In this document: positions 31,140-43,160 of the stretch, one piece after another
How positions within the stretch are numbered: position 1 is the stretch's first letter
How the letters are laid out: every line of letters starts with the position of its first letter
Source of the DNA: Trichostrongylus colubriformis
Lineage: Eukaryota > Nematoda > Chromadorea > Rhabditida > Trichostrongylidae
Assembly: GCA_963978905.1 (NCBI GenBank)
Contig: OZ022257.1
Location: 18,681,664-18,745,663 of the forward strand
Length of the DNA stretch: 64,000 nucleotides
Direction of reading: 5' to 3'
Program-made: the position numbers and the translations under genes
The notes under the pieces: generated by a model
Seen by the model: only the letters and a program-made list of their open reading frames with translations
What the model was told of the DNA's origin: nothing
Database searches by the model: none

Positions 31140-34100
31140 ATGGCTGGTAAAAGAAATACACAAAACGCGAAAGGGAACACGCAAAAGTCTGTTAGAATCA
31201 CGCTGTCACACTCAGATCAGAACAACAGTGTTGAGACTTATCGCAATTGCTCTGTGAATGAAATTTTGAATGCTATGTTAGAGCGCAATACTGACTTCCT
31301 CATGAATGAGATGATTCTGGCCTTACAGGAGAAATTGGATCAGACGATCTCCAGTTCTATAGAGGAAGATCGCAAAGGACGTAGCATTGTAATCGCAGGA
31401 ATTCCGGGAGAACCTCGTGATCTACCGGCATCACGGGCAATCAGATTTAGAGGATAAAGTTGCGGGTATCCTAGATATTCTAGACGTCGAATGCGGACCA
31501 GAGACAGTGTACCGAATGGGAACTTACACAGAGTCTAAGAAAAGATTGGTTAAGTTCCTGCTGCCATCGAAATCACATTGGTCGAAAATTCTTTCTAATG
31601 CACGAATGTTGCGCCATCTGGGATGTCGGATGTGTTTATTAGGCGTAGTATGACACCTGATGAACGCGCATTAGAATACGACTTCGGGCACGTGAGCTCA
31701 ACAAAAGCGCTGGATCTAAAGTATGGGTGGTATATAAGAGCGAGTTGAAACGTGTCAGTGAAATGTCTCCCAGACAGGTTCTGGGAAACCGCCACTGAAG
31801 CACGGTCATAAAGACCTACATTGTTACCTATTGAACGCCCGCAGCATAGTCAACAAAATACACATTTTACATTCCTTCATTAGCATGACATACCCTGACA
31901 TTGTTCTAATTTGTGAAACGTGGCTGGACGACAAAACTAAAGATTCCGAAATATTAGGTGATTTCAATTACAACTTTTTACGTTATGATCGGAAAGGCCG
32001 AAGAGGAGGTAGAGTGGGATGCTTGGTAAAAGAGATCTACAATTGCGCATACACCCTTATCAACTCGAAGGGTTATCATCAGACTTGCTTTGCTTTGAAG
32101 TCATCTCACAGCTACTTGCACAGCCACTACGTATTATTCTCATCTACCGACCACCTCATTCCTCCGTTGCTGATGACATGAACTAAACTAAACTGATCGA
32201 TGTCCTATATGATCTCTGTTCTGTACCATGCCCACTTGTGATGGCCGGTGACTTTAACCTGAATATCGATTGGACAAATAATACAGTGAAAACAAGTACA
32301 GATCTACGATTCAAGGAGCTTTCACATACTGCCATCTTAAGCACTGGATAAAATCCCCCACGAGAGACCACACAGTTTTGGATCTAATCTTATCCTCTGG
32401 CACTTCCATTAGTGATATCAGCACACTTCCCTTTCTTGGCAGTTCCGATCATAATGTCGTTCAATTCGTAATAGATTTTGTAAAAACTGAACAAATTTCT
32501 CTACCTGAACCTGATTGCAATCGTACTGATTACAAAAAACTTAATGAATATCTTAGCTCAATTGACTGGTACCAGTTGTTTCACGGTTATATGTCTGTTG
32601 AGGGTCTCTATTACAAATTCTGTTCGACTTTATACCACTCCTTCTCGATATTTGTTCCGTCTCGTCACTGCAGCAATAGGGTGCCATAATATCCACCGCA
32701 TATTAGAAACCTTATTGAACAGAAATCGAGACTTTTTCGCAAACTAAAAAATCCTTTGACCAATACACTCTATAGGAAAGTCTGCTCTGATATAGACCAC
32801 CATACCAAACGGTATCTAGCTTATCGCGAAGGTCATATGATGAAGCGTAATGACTTCTTAGTCTATAGATATCTCAGAGAAAGGTTTCACGCTACTCCTA
32901 AGCCCCTACCCATTGTTACTGAAGACAATACTATTCTGAGCTCAGATCTTGATATGGCGAGGGCCCTTGGACAATATTTCGCAAGCGTATATACCGACTG
33001 TAATCATTGCCTCAACATCGACGAACAGCATCAGCATAATGACAGCATCGATGAATCAAATACTTTTCCTGATTTTATCATTGAGCCCTATGAAACTCTG
33101 AAAGTGATGAAAAAACTGAAGATAACATCATCTATCACTTATGATGGCATTCCCCAAATTATATACCGTGAATGCTGCCACAATCTTCAGTACCCCATTA
33201 CTTTCATACTCAATGCTTCGCTTTATTTTGGTGAACTACCTAACATTTGGAAAGAGGCACTCGTTACGCCTATTCCGAAAACTCCTGGAGTGACCATAGT
33301 TTCCCAGTTCAGACCCATTAGCATCTGTCTCGTGGCGAAAGATCCTTGAGAAAAGTATCTGTGAGAAGTTGACTGCATGGCTTATAAGAAGAAGACTCGT
33401 GCAGTACCAGCAACACGGTTTTATGCCTGGTGTATCTACCACTACACTTCTATGTGACTCTTTACATGATTGGCTGACTGCTCTTAATAGCGGAAAATCG
33501 ATAGACGTTATATACTTTGATCTTACTAAAGCCTTTGACAAGGTATGCCATCATAAGCTTATGTACAAATTGAAATTGCTCGGTATCAATGGACGGCTTT
33601 TAGTTTGGTTAGAATCATACCTGAATGAAAGAAATATGACGGTCAGCATAGGAAGGGCTTCTCAGATCGACACTCTTGTACAAGTGTGTACCGCAGGGTA
33701 GAGCACTTTCGCCGTTACTGTTCCTAATGTTTACAGCTGATCTACCAACAGTTCTCAAGGTTCATCCCAGTATTGAAGTCAAAATGTTTGCGGACGACAT
33801 CGGACTCTACTGCGCTTACGACAATCTACAACAGTCTATGGCACATAGAATCCTGAGTTCTGCTATCGAAAAGATGATGGATTGGTCCGATGAGTGGGAT
33901 CTCCCTGTTAATCTGTTGAAAACAGTACACTTAAACCTAGGGCCATGCCATGTGATACCTTATCAAATTAGAGGTATCGCAATAAATATTGAAAATTCTG
34001 TAAAAGATCTTGCAATTCTCATTGACAAAACATTGTCGCTTAGCGACCATATCTCGTCACTCACGAAAAAAGCACTATGACTTTACAAGACTTTGCACTT

Positions 34101-34590
34101 TACAGAAAAGACTTTACAAAACTTATATTCTCCCTATTTTAGAGTATGGCTCCATGGTGTGGAGCCCTTACGTGCAAAAACATACGATGTGTTTGGAAAA
34201 AATTCAAAAATTTTTACGAGGATGGTCTTTTATAGATCCTTTCCCAATCCAAACTACCCTCGTGAGCTCCCACCGTATAAAGACCGTCTCATCATATTGA
34301 ACATGAAAAGTTTGAGATACAGAAGGATATTTAACGACCTCGTTTTCTCTTTTCGAATCATCAAAGGGGAAGTTGGATTGCGAGCTAGTAAATACTGGAT
34401 ATTTCGGCCCTATAGAAGAATTGAGAACGGGTACATCATTCAGTACAAGAGGTTGCAGAAATTTAAGATCAATTTAATTTTCAACTCACTCTTTTTCCTA
34501 ACTGCCCGATGGCTGCGTTTACTGCCACATAACGTACTTATTTATGTGCAGAAATTCAGCCCAATTTCGGTCACAGCTTCGAAAAATTGA
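31140..34590 (+). mobile_element. CR1/Jockey-like LINE with ORF1, endonuclease and reverse transcriptase, frameshifted
   Basis: ORF1 starts at 31140 (MAGKRNTQNAKG...) and carries a coiled-coil-like stretch then RKGRSIVIAGIPGE and VKFLLPSKSHW. It shifts frame near 31435. ORF2 begins near 31830: endonuclease (NARSIVNKIHILHSF, LICETWLDD, later GDFNLNIDW and LGSSDHNVVQ), then reverse transcriptase (DGIPQIIY, QFRPISI, QQHGFMPGVSTTT, YFDLTKAFDKVCH, VPQGRALSPLLF, MFADDIGLYC) and the C-terminal LEYGSMVWSPY region. Shifts or stops near 32165, 33345, 33690 and 34078 make it inactive, but the catalytic FADD is intact. A TAAATAAATAAA run at 35648-35667 may be the 3' tail, with unrelated sequence between. 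Confidence 0.9.
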
Positions 34591-34599
34591 CATCTGCGA

Positions 34600-37200
34600 A
34601 GTTTTGAAAATACAAGATATTCATTAATCAACTGATTCAGCGATGGATGGATGGACCACCCCAGCTAACATCAGTTTCAGTGGTACATCGTTGTCAAAAA
34701 TGATGGTTAATGGATAAACATCTGGCGAGACTACTTATCAAAAGCTGACTATACTTCAATGTTGACCATATTTTATGCCGAATGCACCTTTGTCTACTCC
34801 TTTGTCCACAAAAGGCTATGCAAAAGGCCTCAGTGGATTAGGAGACTTCTTTTAGAGAGGAAAACCTTTTCTTCGTAAGCTTTTGGTAGTAAATGGCTAC
34901 ATCAAGGTCACTGCTCAAGACATCACAGCCGGCTTGTCGCGGAACGCAACTGTCCCTGTGGGCGCACCGCCCGCCCGGCTCCGCCACCAGTCGACTCCAT
35001 ATAGTGAGCCGCCTCTGCCAGTACTTATACACATACACAAAGTGCTTATACACTTTCCCCCCGGGAGGAGAGAGCACCGGGCGAAAGCTGCTAGGATGCC
35101 AGGCTGGACTGTTGAGGGTGAGAGCTTGACTCTCACGCTCTGCAGGCCGTTAGGACGCGGTGCGATCGGGCGGACCGCGGTCGGCTTGGTTGAGCACTGG
35201 TATGCCCATGTCCGCTATACCCGAGGGCGTGGACGGCTGCAGGCGGGCTAAAAGCCTACTCACCGCTTTTTCGTTCACAACATATTTTGCAGCTGTAAAG
35301 ATTCTGAAATAGTTTGTTTGAGCTACCTGACCTATGTAGACAATTTATAATTCGAATCACCTCCTCGACCGCCTCCTAACACATGATGCTATTTCTTATG
35401 GCATTTGCGTGGACAGTGTAGGACTTTGTTCTGTATTGTCGTTCCTAATCAAATCTGTTAACATGCCTCGTTATGCAGGTGTGCTGGCGATATGAGAATG
35501 ATTTATGGCTATGCTGTTTAAATTGATTGATAGGTATAGTGCGGGCCTATTTAGCTTCTTCACATTTATTAGCTCCCATTCTTGAGTTGAATTGTTCCGT
35601 TCTTGGTGTTTCGTATAGTTAAGATGGCATGTCACAAAGGTGGCGTAATAAATAAATAAATAAATATCGCTTCCAAGAAAAGGTATGTGAATGGGATGTC
35701 TATAACCTCTGCAGACTCTAATGAGAAACGTTTTCAGTATCTCTTCTACTATTTCGGGTATTGCCACAGCGTTCCTTCCACTTTATTGAAGAAATAATAA
35801 TTTTGCTCTTCCTTATTATATTAGCGTCTTTTGTTAAGCCTTATTGCGTATTTTGTTGCCTGTTACCTAATCCTCTGCTCAAGTATTAAAGATTCGGGGC
35901 TAGTGTAGTTATGGAGCCTGTCGTTGATTCTTCAATCACCGCATATGAATTTTGTTGATATCCTTTTATATTCATTTGTTAATTGTTCATATTGTTATTG
36001 TTATTATTGTTAATATTGTTGTTATTGCTAATATTCATTTTATATACTATGATCTCCTATACTTTCATGTGTGTCACTGTCATTTCATTATGGAGTAAAA
36101 CATTTTGTTCTCCACCTTTCTTTTCGAACAAAGTTCTTTTGGGGTGGGAAGGAGGGAGGGAGGACGTTTCCGTCGCCACGCGAAGCTGTTTTTTGAGAAA
36201 AACTATGTTAACATAAAAAAAACCTTTATTGATATGCAACAGATTGTAGCAAGTTGAAAAATAACAGTAACAGACTTGAAAGGGGGGGTCGTATTGAGAC
36301 CCCCTTTTAAGGAGGGGGGTCGTATTTTTTGAAAATTTTCCTCATCTGGACGCTGAACCCTGCCCCTAACTCCAGTAGCACCATTTTGCAGTTTTCCTTC
36401 CCGCTCTTCATCCGCTCCGGTAAAGCGCCTCGTGTGAACCTTCCACCTCAACCTCGTTGTTCTGCCTTGGTTCGCTTGTGCAATACGGTGGTTGACAAGG
36501 ACATGCCGCTCTATACGAAGATCATCTGGCGTGCGAACGGAGACGCGCTACGAGCTCATGGAAATCAGTAGAAGGACTGCAAAGTTACTAGAAGACAAAA
36601 AAGGCTCAGGGAAGAAGACTGTTCAAAGTTCAAATTGAATTTGTCATCTGACTCCTTTCTTGATCCAGATATCAAGCCATCTATTGTTATCGCTAGAGTG
36701 CCGGATAGTAGTTTTCATACACTTTTGAAGCCTCGGAACATGTGCCAGCTGCACCAATGCCCTACTTGACATAATGGGAATTGAATATTTCCCTAATTGT
36801 GTATAGCAAATGGGTAAGCCTAATGCGCAGCGACCTAGATTGTTCAAAAGTGTCCTACCGGTGAGCCGAATGCAAACGAAGTGCTAACGTAAGGAGTGCG
36901 CCCTTTGCGATGTTTCCCTCGCAAAAGCGTCTACCTACGCCCTTCTTTGTTAAAGGAGGAGAGGATTGGAGAATGGAGCAAAATCAACTCACGAACAATC
37001 ACATTCTGATAATTGTGCATTGGATACAACTAAGAAGGTTGATGCAAATTGTGCAATGTGGTTCGATTCCGCGTCTTCGCTCCTACTGTGCGGTCGTCTT
37101 GGTGGCTCGTCTGTTAATTTTACTACGTTCCGGTTTTTTGGCTTCACTATCACTTCAGAATTGCACGTTGCTTAATCTTTCAGCCTGTACCCTTGTGGCG
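34600..37200. other. Repeat-rich non-coding region between two LINE copies
   Basis: No gene recognised. It contains a GC-rich block at about 34930-35250, a (TAAA)n run at 35648-35667, a TTATTG-type microsatellite at about 35990-36045, and paired G/C runs at about 36282-36320. Confidence 0.45.
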
Positions 37201-37275
37201 AGGGTCTGATTACCTGGTATACCGAGCCACCTCGACAGGTTTCTTCTTTTTTTTGTTGACGAAGTCAATAGTGAT

Positions 37276-39838
37276 TTGCTCGCACCCTTGTGGGAAAAAT
37301 CCTTTTGTTCTGCTTGCAACCCCGACTGGTGCTTTCTTGTCATGCAGAATACTGAAGTATCTTTTACTCCTCGTGGCTCTCTGTCTGACCAGGATCGTCC
37401 ACTTGAACGAAAACAGACTTGTAAATCTCCAGACGGTTTATGTGGTGATCTTACCGAGCCGTGAACAATTTGACCTCTCACGACGCTATTCCATCTTATG
37501 TGAAGACTATTCTGCTCCATCTGCTTGATAGAAGTTCTACAACGATGACCTCCTTCAGAGAAATCGTGAATTAGAGGAAAGACTTTATTTCCGAAATGTG
37601 GAAAACGACCGTCTCAGAAACGAGGTAGAGTCCTTTGAGCATACGTCAGGCAACAATACAACCGCTAGTGCTTGATCAACTTCCTTTGATCCTTCATCCG
37701 CTTCTATACCTAATTGTTGTGATGAGCATGAAAGACGTCGTTCTGTTGTTATCGCAGGTATCGCTGAGTGTTCTGATTCCAGCTCGACCTCATGAATCTC
37801 GTACGATTTCGATTGTATCATAATTTTCTTCATTTTCTGTCTATTGAATGTCCACCCCCCGTTTTCTATAGGAGGGAAAACCAGATGTTAATCTTCCCAG
37901 GCTATTGGAGATTGTCTTGCCTTATACGTTTTTCCAGAGGCAGCGCCTGACTAGAGTTTCGATGTTAAATGCTTCCCAGTTCCTGGTATTTATGTGAAGC
38001 CTTCTCTAGTAAGATGAAAGAGAGGGTCTTCGTGCCCTCAGGTCTGTTAGGAATGGCAATGGTAAGACTTCTGATCCTTCGTTCGCTAAAACTGCACCCA
38101 TTTGTATGGCTGACTGTCTTTTGTGGATGTGTTGCCAATGCCTATGAAATCTTGACTATGGACTTGCTCTTCAATAGGTATAGATAAGTATAGGCTTATC
38201 CTGGTATATGGAACCAAAAATGTTATCACACTAATCAGTTAATTGAGTGCATAAGCCTTTTGCAACTTTCCCTCTTTGCTCATGGGCGACCTCGATATCC
38301 TGAATACAGTGACATAAGGTTTCCACTCTCTCCTCAGGAGCTTCTATAGAGTTTTCTGAGATGATAGCATAATATAATTATTGTGAGCTAGTTGAATCCC
38401 TACCAGGGGACACATATTCTTAATTTGCTTTTTTGTAATGTTAGGGATATCGTAAATAGCGTTGGTATTATTTTGTTAGTCGGAAAAGTGATCATTCTTC
38501 TGTACGGTTTTTTTCTCAATATCCCACAACCTACTAATAGTTTTTTGCTTTTTCCTGATTTCAAAAATACTGACCTTCGTAGTCTAACTAGCTATTTAGA
38601 TGATCTTGATCGGCGAGGATCTTCTCAGTGTTCCCATTCAATGAGATGTATAAAACATTCATATTTATATAAAAGAATGGCTATATTTGTTCCCCTGAAA
38701 AAAATTCCGATTACTCCGAGGCGTTTTCCGAATAGCTTGCAAAAGTTCTTTGTGGGAAAGAGCAGGCTTATAATAAGGCTTCTGCTTCGAATAAACTTGA
38801 GGACTGGATTCTCACAAAGAAGCTTCTGGGAAAAACTTTGTAAGTATAACTAATCTATGGAGAAAAGGGTTCAGAGTCGAAAAGCTGCTTTCTATAAGTA
38901 CAGCAACAATGGAATTAAACATCGTGAAGGAGTAGGTTCCCTTCGAAATGACGATGAGGCCGTCGTCGCTTCAGATTTTGATGAAGGTGGATTACTTGCA
39001 AACAATTTTAAAGCTGCTTACTCTGATTCTAATTTCGGTCGTCTTTCAACTTTAACGGGGCAGCAGATTTTCTGGTATGGATGATGTTGTGGTGTCCCAG
39101 CATTTACATAATAACATAATAGTATATCCATGACAAATGTGTACAACTGATAACGGTGAATGATATGCATCACTCAAAATATATCCATAGGCATGAACTA
39201 TGCATATCCTAAGCAGGTACCTGGAGTACTATGAAGCAGTTCCCCTTAGACGCGGCACTCCTTTACATGCCTACTAGTAATTATCCCCACTAGCCAACTA
39301 GTGGCAAGCTAGATATTATGTAGTAGGTCCGCCTACATTCTTCTGCATATATACCCAGTGAAATGTATTGTAGAAGAACTTGTACGTAACGCGGTAATAA
39401 ATCCTTCGTGACACGCGTATAGTTATCCATTGGTCACCAACCAAGGATGATTCATTATGGTCTAGTCGAAGTGAGGTTTATTACCCTCTCTCTAAGTGGC
39501 TTAACTGCTCGTCCATCACGCCTGATGGTATTCCGTTCGAGTTCATCGAGTTACTCTCTGCACAATTTTCTACGCCGCTTGAGTATCATTTTAATCTGAT
39601 CTTCTTTCGAGCCGAAGTACTCGGTAGATGGAAGCATTCCGTAATTATCCCTCTCAGTGAAGAAGCTCCTATTCATGATCCCTACAATCACAGACCAATG
39701 AGCATTACAGCTTTGTTTTACAAGATTTTCGAAAACATAATGAAAAAGAAGTATGAGAACATTCGGTTATTGACCACGTTTTACCTAGGAAAGGTTATTC
39801 ATCAGGAATCCAAATACTTGAGTGAATCGACGAATGGA
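37276..39838 (+). mobile_element. Second CR1-like LINE copy, heavily decayed
   Basis: About 37276-37460 encodes a Cys-containing ORF1 start (CSACNPDWCF). About 37560-37800 encodes a coiled coil (NRELEERLYFRN) and ERRRSVVIAGI, the counterpart of SIVIAGI in the 31-kb element. About 38540-39080 matches the region between endonuclease and reverse transcriptase (TDLRSLTSYLDDLD, MAIFVP, KAAFYKYSN). About 39500-39838 is reverse transcriptase (PDGIPFEFIELL, GRWKHSVIIPLSEE, YNHRPMSITALFYKIFE). About 39084-39480 looks like an insertion. Confidence 0.75.
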
Positions 39839-39840
39839 CC

Positions 39841-40516
39841 TTGAGTGTGTCATCAGAGATCGCAGAGGTAGGACAAAGGAGTTTCGATAGCGGCCGAAGA
39901 CTCAACCATCTCTGCTTTGCCGACGACATCGTTCTAATCGGTAACACCACGAGCGAGGCCACCAGCATGCTAAACGAGCTAAAGAGAAGGAGTATGTCCG
40001 TAAGACTGAAGATGAATATCAGCAAAACGAAAGTCATGCGGAACACCTTTGCCAATTCAGCCCCTGTCACACTAGGAAAAGTTCAGCTGGAAAAAATATT
40101 GAGGTGTGTATCTTGGAAGGCTGATCACCCCCTCAAACGCGCTTGGAGCTATGCCGTCGCAGAAAAGACGTGGGCTGCTCTGAGCTCAATAAGAACGGTG
40201 ATAGACTGCACAAGCGATTCGTCTGTGCCTGCCCAGCTATTCGACTCCAAAGTGCTTCACGCCTTGTGTCACAAACATCGTTGGGCAGGCTACTTGATAC
40301 GTCGAAACGACAGACGGTGGAGTACAAGCACGTCAGTATGGTCCTCGCCAGTGGAAAGGACCTCATGACCGTCCCCCAGTACGGTGGTTTGACTGTTTTT
40401 CGAAATTCAACATCGAAGACGAGGAAAAAATGCAATTCCGGTCGAACTGTGCTCGAGACCGTGAGGAGTGGGAGAGATGCTGGGATCCGCGCACAAGCTG
40501 AGGAATGGATCACCTA
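39841..40516 (+). mobile_element. RTE-type LINE fragment (reverse transcriptase C-terminal half)
   Basis: It reads LNHLCFADDIVLIGNT, then LKMNISKTKVMRN and LGKVQLEKIL. After a frameshift come AWSYAVAEKTWAALSSI, VPAQLFDSKVLHAL and HRWAGYLIRRNDRRW. This is the order seen in nematode RTE elements. The FADD box is intact, but frameshifts, the missing 5' half and the missing end make it a fragment. It starts within a few bases of where the CR1-like copy stops. Confidence 0.82.
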
Positions 40517-41935
40517 AGTAACCTGTGTAAGTAAGAATAAGGAAGATAAGATGCACCAGAATGTGTTTAAAACGATTTCACTCGTAAGCTAATCCTTCGC
40601 TGCAGCGGTATCAGCTATCGTTTCAACCCTGCTGAGGAATGAAGGCGCTGAGAATCCGGTCCTCCTTATAGTAAAGTAGAAGAAAAAATTCGATTTGATT
40701 ATGTCTTTCAAAATACTAACGGTAGATCCAATCTAGGCTCAACAGCTTTCTTTACACTTTGCACTACATACTTCCTCAACTTTGCTTGCCATTACCTAGC
40801 TTTTCTGTTGCTGTTCGTTTTTCATCCTTGGTACATGCGCCAAGCTGCTCGTGTGTTGTGTTTTAATTCATTACTCGATCGACATAGAGCTGTTTATACA
40901 AATTTCTTCTAGACGATGTTATTTTTGCGCTAATAGTGTTTGCGCCTAATAAATAAATAATTTCGCGTTCTCAGGACTGTTTTAGAATGCTGCGATGGTA
41001 CACCATAAACAAAATTGTCCCAACTTACAGCTACTATCTGCATTGACGTTTAGAATTAGTACGAAGTTCAAAAAACTGAAGTATTGGCCAAAGCAGGATA
41101 AACGTAAAAGGATTGGAAAGTAGTGAAAGCTAGCACTCTATAAAAGGAACGGTGGAGCGCACTCTTATGAACGATTTCCGCAGGTTCGGGCACAGCGTCT
41201 CCCTTAATAGGATTGCATCCTTCTTGTCACCCCGTATATAACTACTGACTAGATACATGGTTAACGCCGTACCATTCTGCCAATTTGAACTTATATTGCT
41301 CATCAAAGCGTCAATAGCGTCATTGCGATCGAAACTGTCAGGGCTGATCACTTTCTGACTTACCGAATATAAGGTTCGCCTTTTCACGAATATTTGAAGA
41401 GCACTTCAGGCAAGTGTGATGCCAGCCAAATGTAAAAAGTAAGGTAGGGTACCCTGAGCGGAACCGGGTCCTTCTAAGAACGCTGAATTTTGAAAAATGG
41501 AATAATTGGATCCTTAGCCATAATCGAACAGCAGGGTCAGTTCATTTTGGTGGTAATGTAGGGAGAAAGTACTGATTTCTATGTTGCCTCAATAACATCC
41601 CAGCAGTGTAAGTAATTCTTTGTTTCCAGCCACATGAATCTATTTTCCTTCCAGAGCGGTTCAGCGGGTTTTACATTTTTGCAAGAAACAGATAAGTGTA
41701 GCATCCGTTGACTTTCTCTCCCCCCATACCAGCTGAGTCACTTTTTCGTGGTTACGGTGCTAATTCTTTGTATTTAAGGACGCATGCCGCCTCTTCAGAC
41801 TGTGACTGGAGCCGCGGCTCCGACGTACGATCGCTTGATCTCGACTATTCCCCTTCCCATCCTGGCGGCACCTCTGTGGATCCCACGTCTCCACCGATGG
41901 ACTACCACCCGAGTATTTCCAGATTAATCCACTGA
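40517..41935. other. Intergenic stretch with no recognised gene
   Basis: An 85-codon ATG-started frame lies on the minus strand at 41387-41130 (contains DSFDRNDAIDALMSNIS). It has no recognisable family, so I leave it unannotated. AATAAATAAATAA at about 40949 is low-complexity. Confidence 0.35.
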
Positions 41936-41940
41936 CGACC

Positions 41941-42008
41941 GTGTGACACGACGTCGTGTCACACCAGGTTGGTCGCGTGGGACCGTGTGACACGATGTCG
42001 TGTCACAG
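41941..42008. repeat. Repeated 24-bp palindromes
   Basis: 41941-41964 is a perfect 24-base palindrome (half-site GTGTGACACGAC). 41985-42008 is a near-copy with GATGTC at its centre. A third near-copy lies at 43576-43599. A 27-base direct repeat covering the second and third copies occupies 41977-42003 and 43568-43594 and may mark element ends. Confidence 0.85.
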
Positions 42009-42157
42009 TCTTGTAACCTTTATTTTTAGCTTCTTTTGAAACTTTTGCTTGATCTTTTTTTATTATGTACACTTCAAACATAAAGGTTTTTACACAAAGC
42101 TGGTCCAAGAAGATAACTTTTGCTTCTTGATTTATTGAGCTTCTAAAAGGGGTGAAA

Positions 42158-42388
42158 AACGATCACTGAGCACATTTATTGTGGTTATTTTGAAAACAAT
42201 CGATACAAAAGTAGTGTCTGCAACTGCTGCAACGGACCCGGACTCTTCTGGCATGAGATGCAGCGCCTTTGAATGTTGCACATTTCTTTATAAGAGCTAA
42301 CACATCGCTTGCCATCGATTGTCACATCGATTGCCTTACCCTCGCATAACTCTTCGTGTCTGTGAGTGGGAGTAGGTATAGGTTTCAC
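42158..42388 (-). pseudogene. Relic of a piggyBac-like transposase C-terminus (Cys-rich domain)
   Basis: On the minus strand 42388 onward reads HEELCEGKAIDVTIDGKRC, EMCNIQRRC. After a one-base frame change it reads RCSSCRHYFCIDCFQNNHNKC and stop. The closely spaced Cys/His pattern (CxxC, FCxxCF, HxxxC) at the very C-terminus resembles the piggyBac cysteine-rich domain. Nothing of the catalytic core is present. Other zinc-ribbon transposases are possible. Confidence 0.4.
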
Positions 42389-42696
42389 CGCAATGTAATA
42401 GTGACTCTACAAGCTTGAGTTCGCAATCATTCAGTTTTACTGTAGTCATCCTAGTTTTACAGTAGGGAATCCAGAGAATGCAGGGGTTGTTCACCTTAGC
42501 CTGTGCCAAGAGATAAAAGAAAAGCCTGATATAAATATTTCATTAAGTATATAACAAGAATGTCATTTATAAGATAAAAAACGAAAAGTCAGTGAAATTG
42601 AGGCATAATATTATGTATCAGTTGCCAACAATCTTCAAAAAATAATAAGAACTTTCAAATGTTCTCGAATACCATTGAAACTTCTTCAGTTCATTA

Positions 42697-43157
42697 GGCC
42701 GCTTTCATACTTTGCGCACCGACGCCGTCACCGGCGTCAATTTAACGCCGTCACCTGCGTCGATTTGACGCCATCACCGCCGTGACGGCGTCAAATCGAC
42801 GCGTCACGGCGGTGATGGCGTCAAACTCACGCAACCATTTGCCCGCCGCCGACGACGGCGTCCATAGACAATGCGGTTTGCAAAATTCTTGACCCAATCA
42901 CACTACAGTATGGTGATTGCGGCCGCTTCGAATCATGGCGCTGTGCCAATACACGAAGCGGCCACGATCACCATGTTGGCAAAGCGCCAAGATTCGAAGC
43001 GGCCACAATCACCATACTGTAGTGTGATTGGGTCAAGAATTTTGCAAACGCTGTGCATTATCTATGGACGCCGTCGTCGGCGGCGGGCAAATGGTTGCGT
43101 GAGTTTGACGCCGTCGCCGCCGGTGACGGCGTCGGTGCGCAAAGTATGAAAGCGGCC
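42697..43157. mobile_element. GC-rich foldback MITE with TTA target duplication (Harbinger-like)
   Basis: It starts GGCCGCTTTCATACTTTGCG and ends with the exact inverse. TTA flanks it on both sides (42694-42696, 43158-43160). The two arms are inverted over their whole length and meet near 42955. The left arm holds an extra block of palindromic GACGCCGTCACC-type units (about 42735-42825). No coding sequence. Confidence 0.85.
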
Positions 43158-43160
43158 TTA

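Noticed and set aside
41130..41387. 85-codon minus-strand open frame
   Set aside because: ATG-started but no family, partner exons or conservation could be seen; left as unassigned.
42735..42850. Repeated GACGCCGTCACC units as a CRISPR-like array
   Set aside because: The units are inverted and nested inside a foldback MITE, without regular spacers, and the DNA is nuclear animal DNA.
42871..43149. 92-codon open frame
   Set aside because: It lies entirely within the GC-rich foldback element and reflects its palindromic composition.
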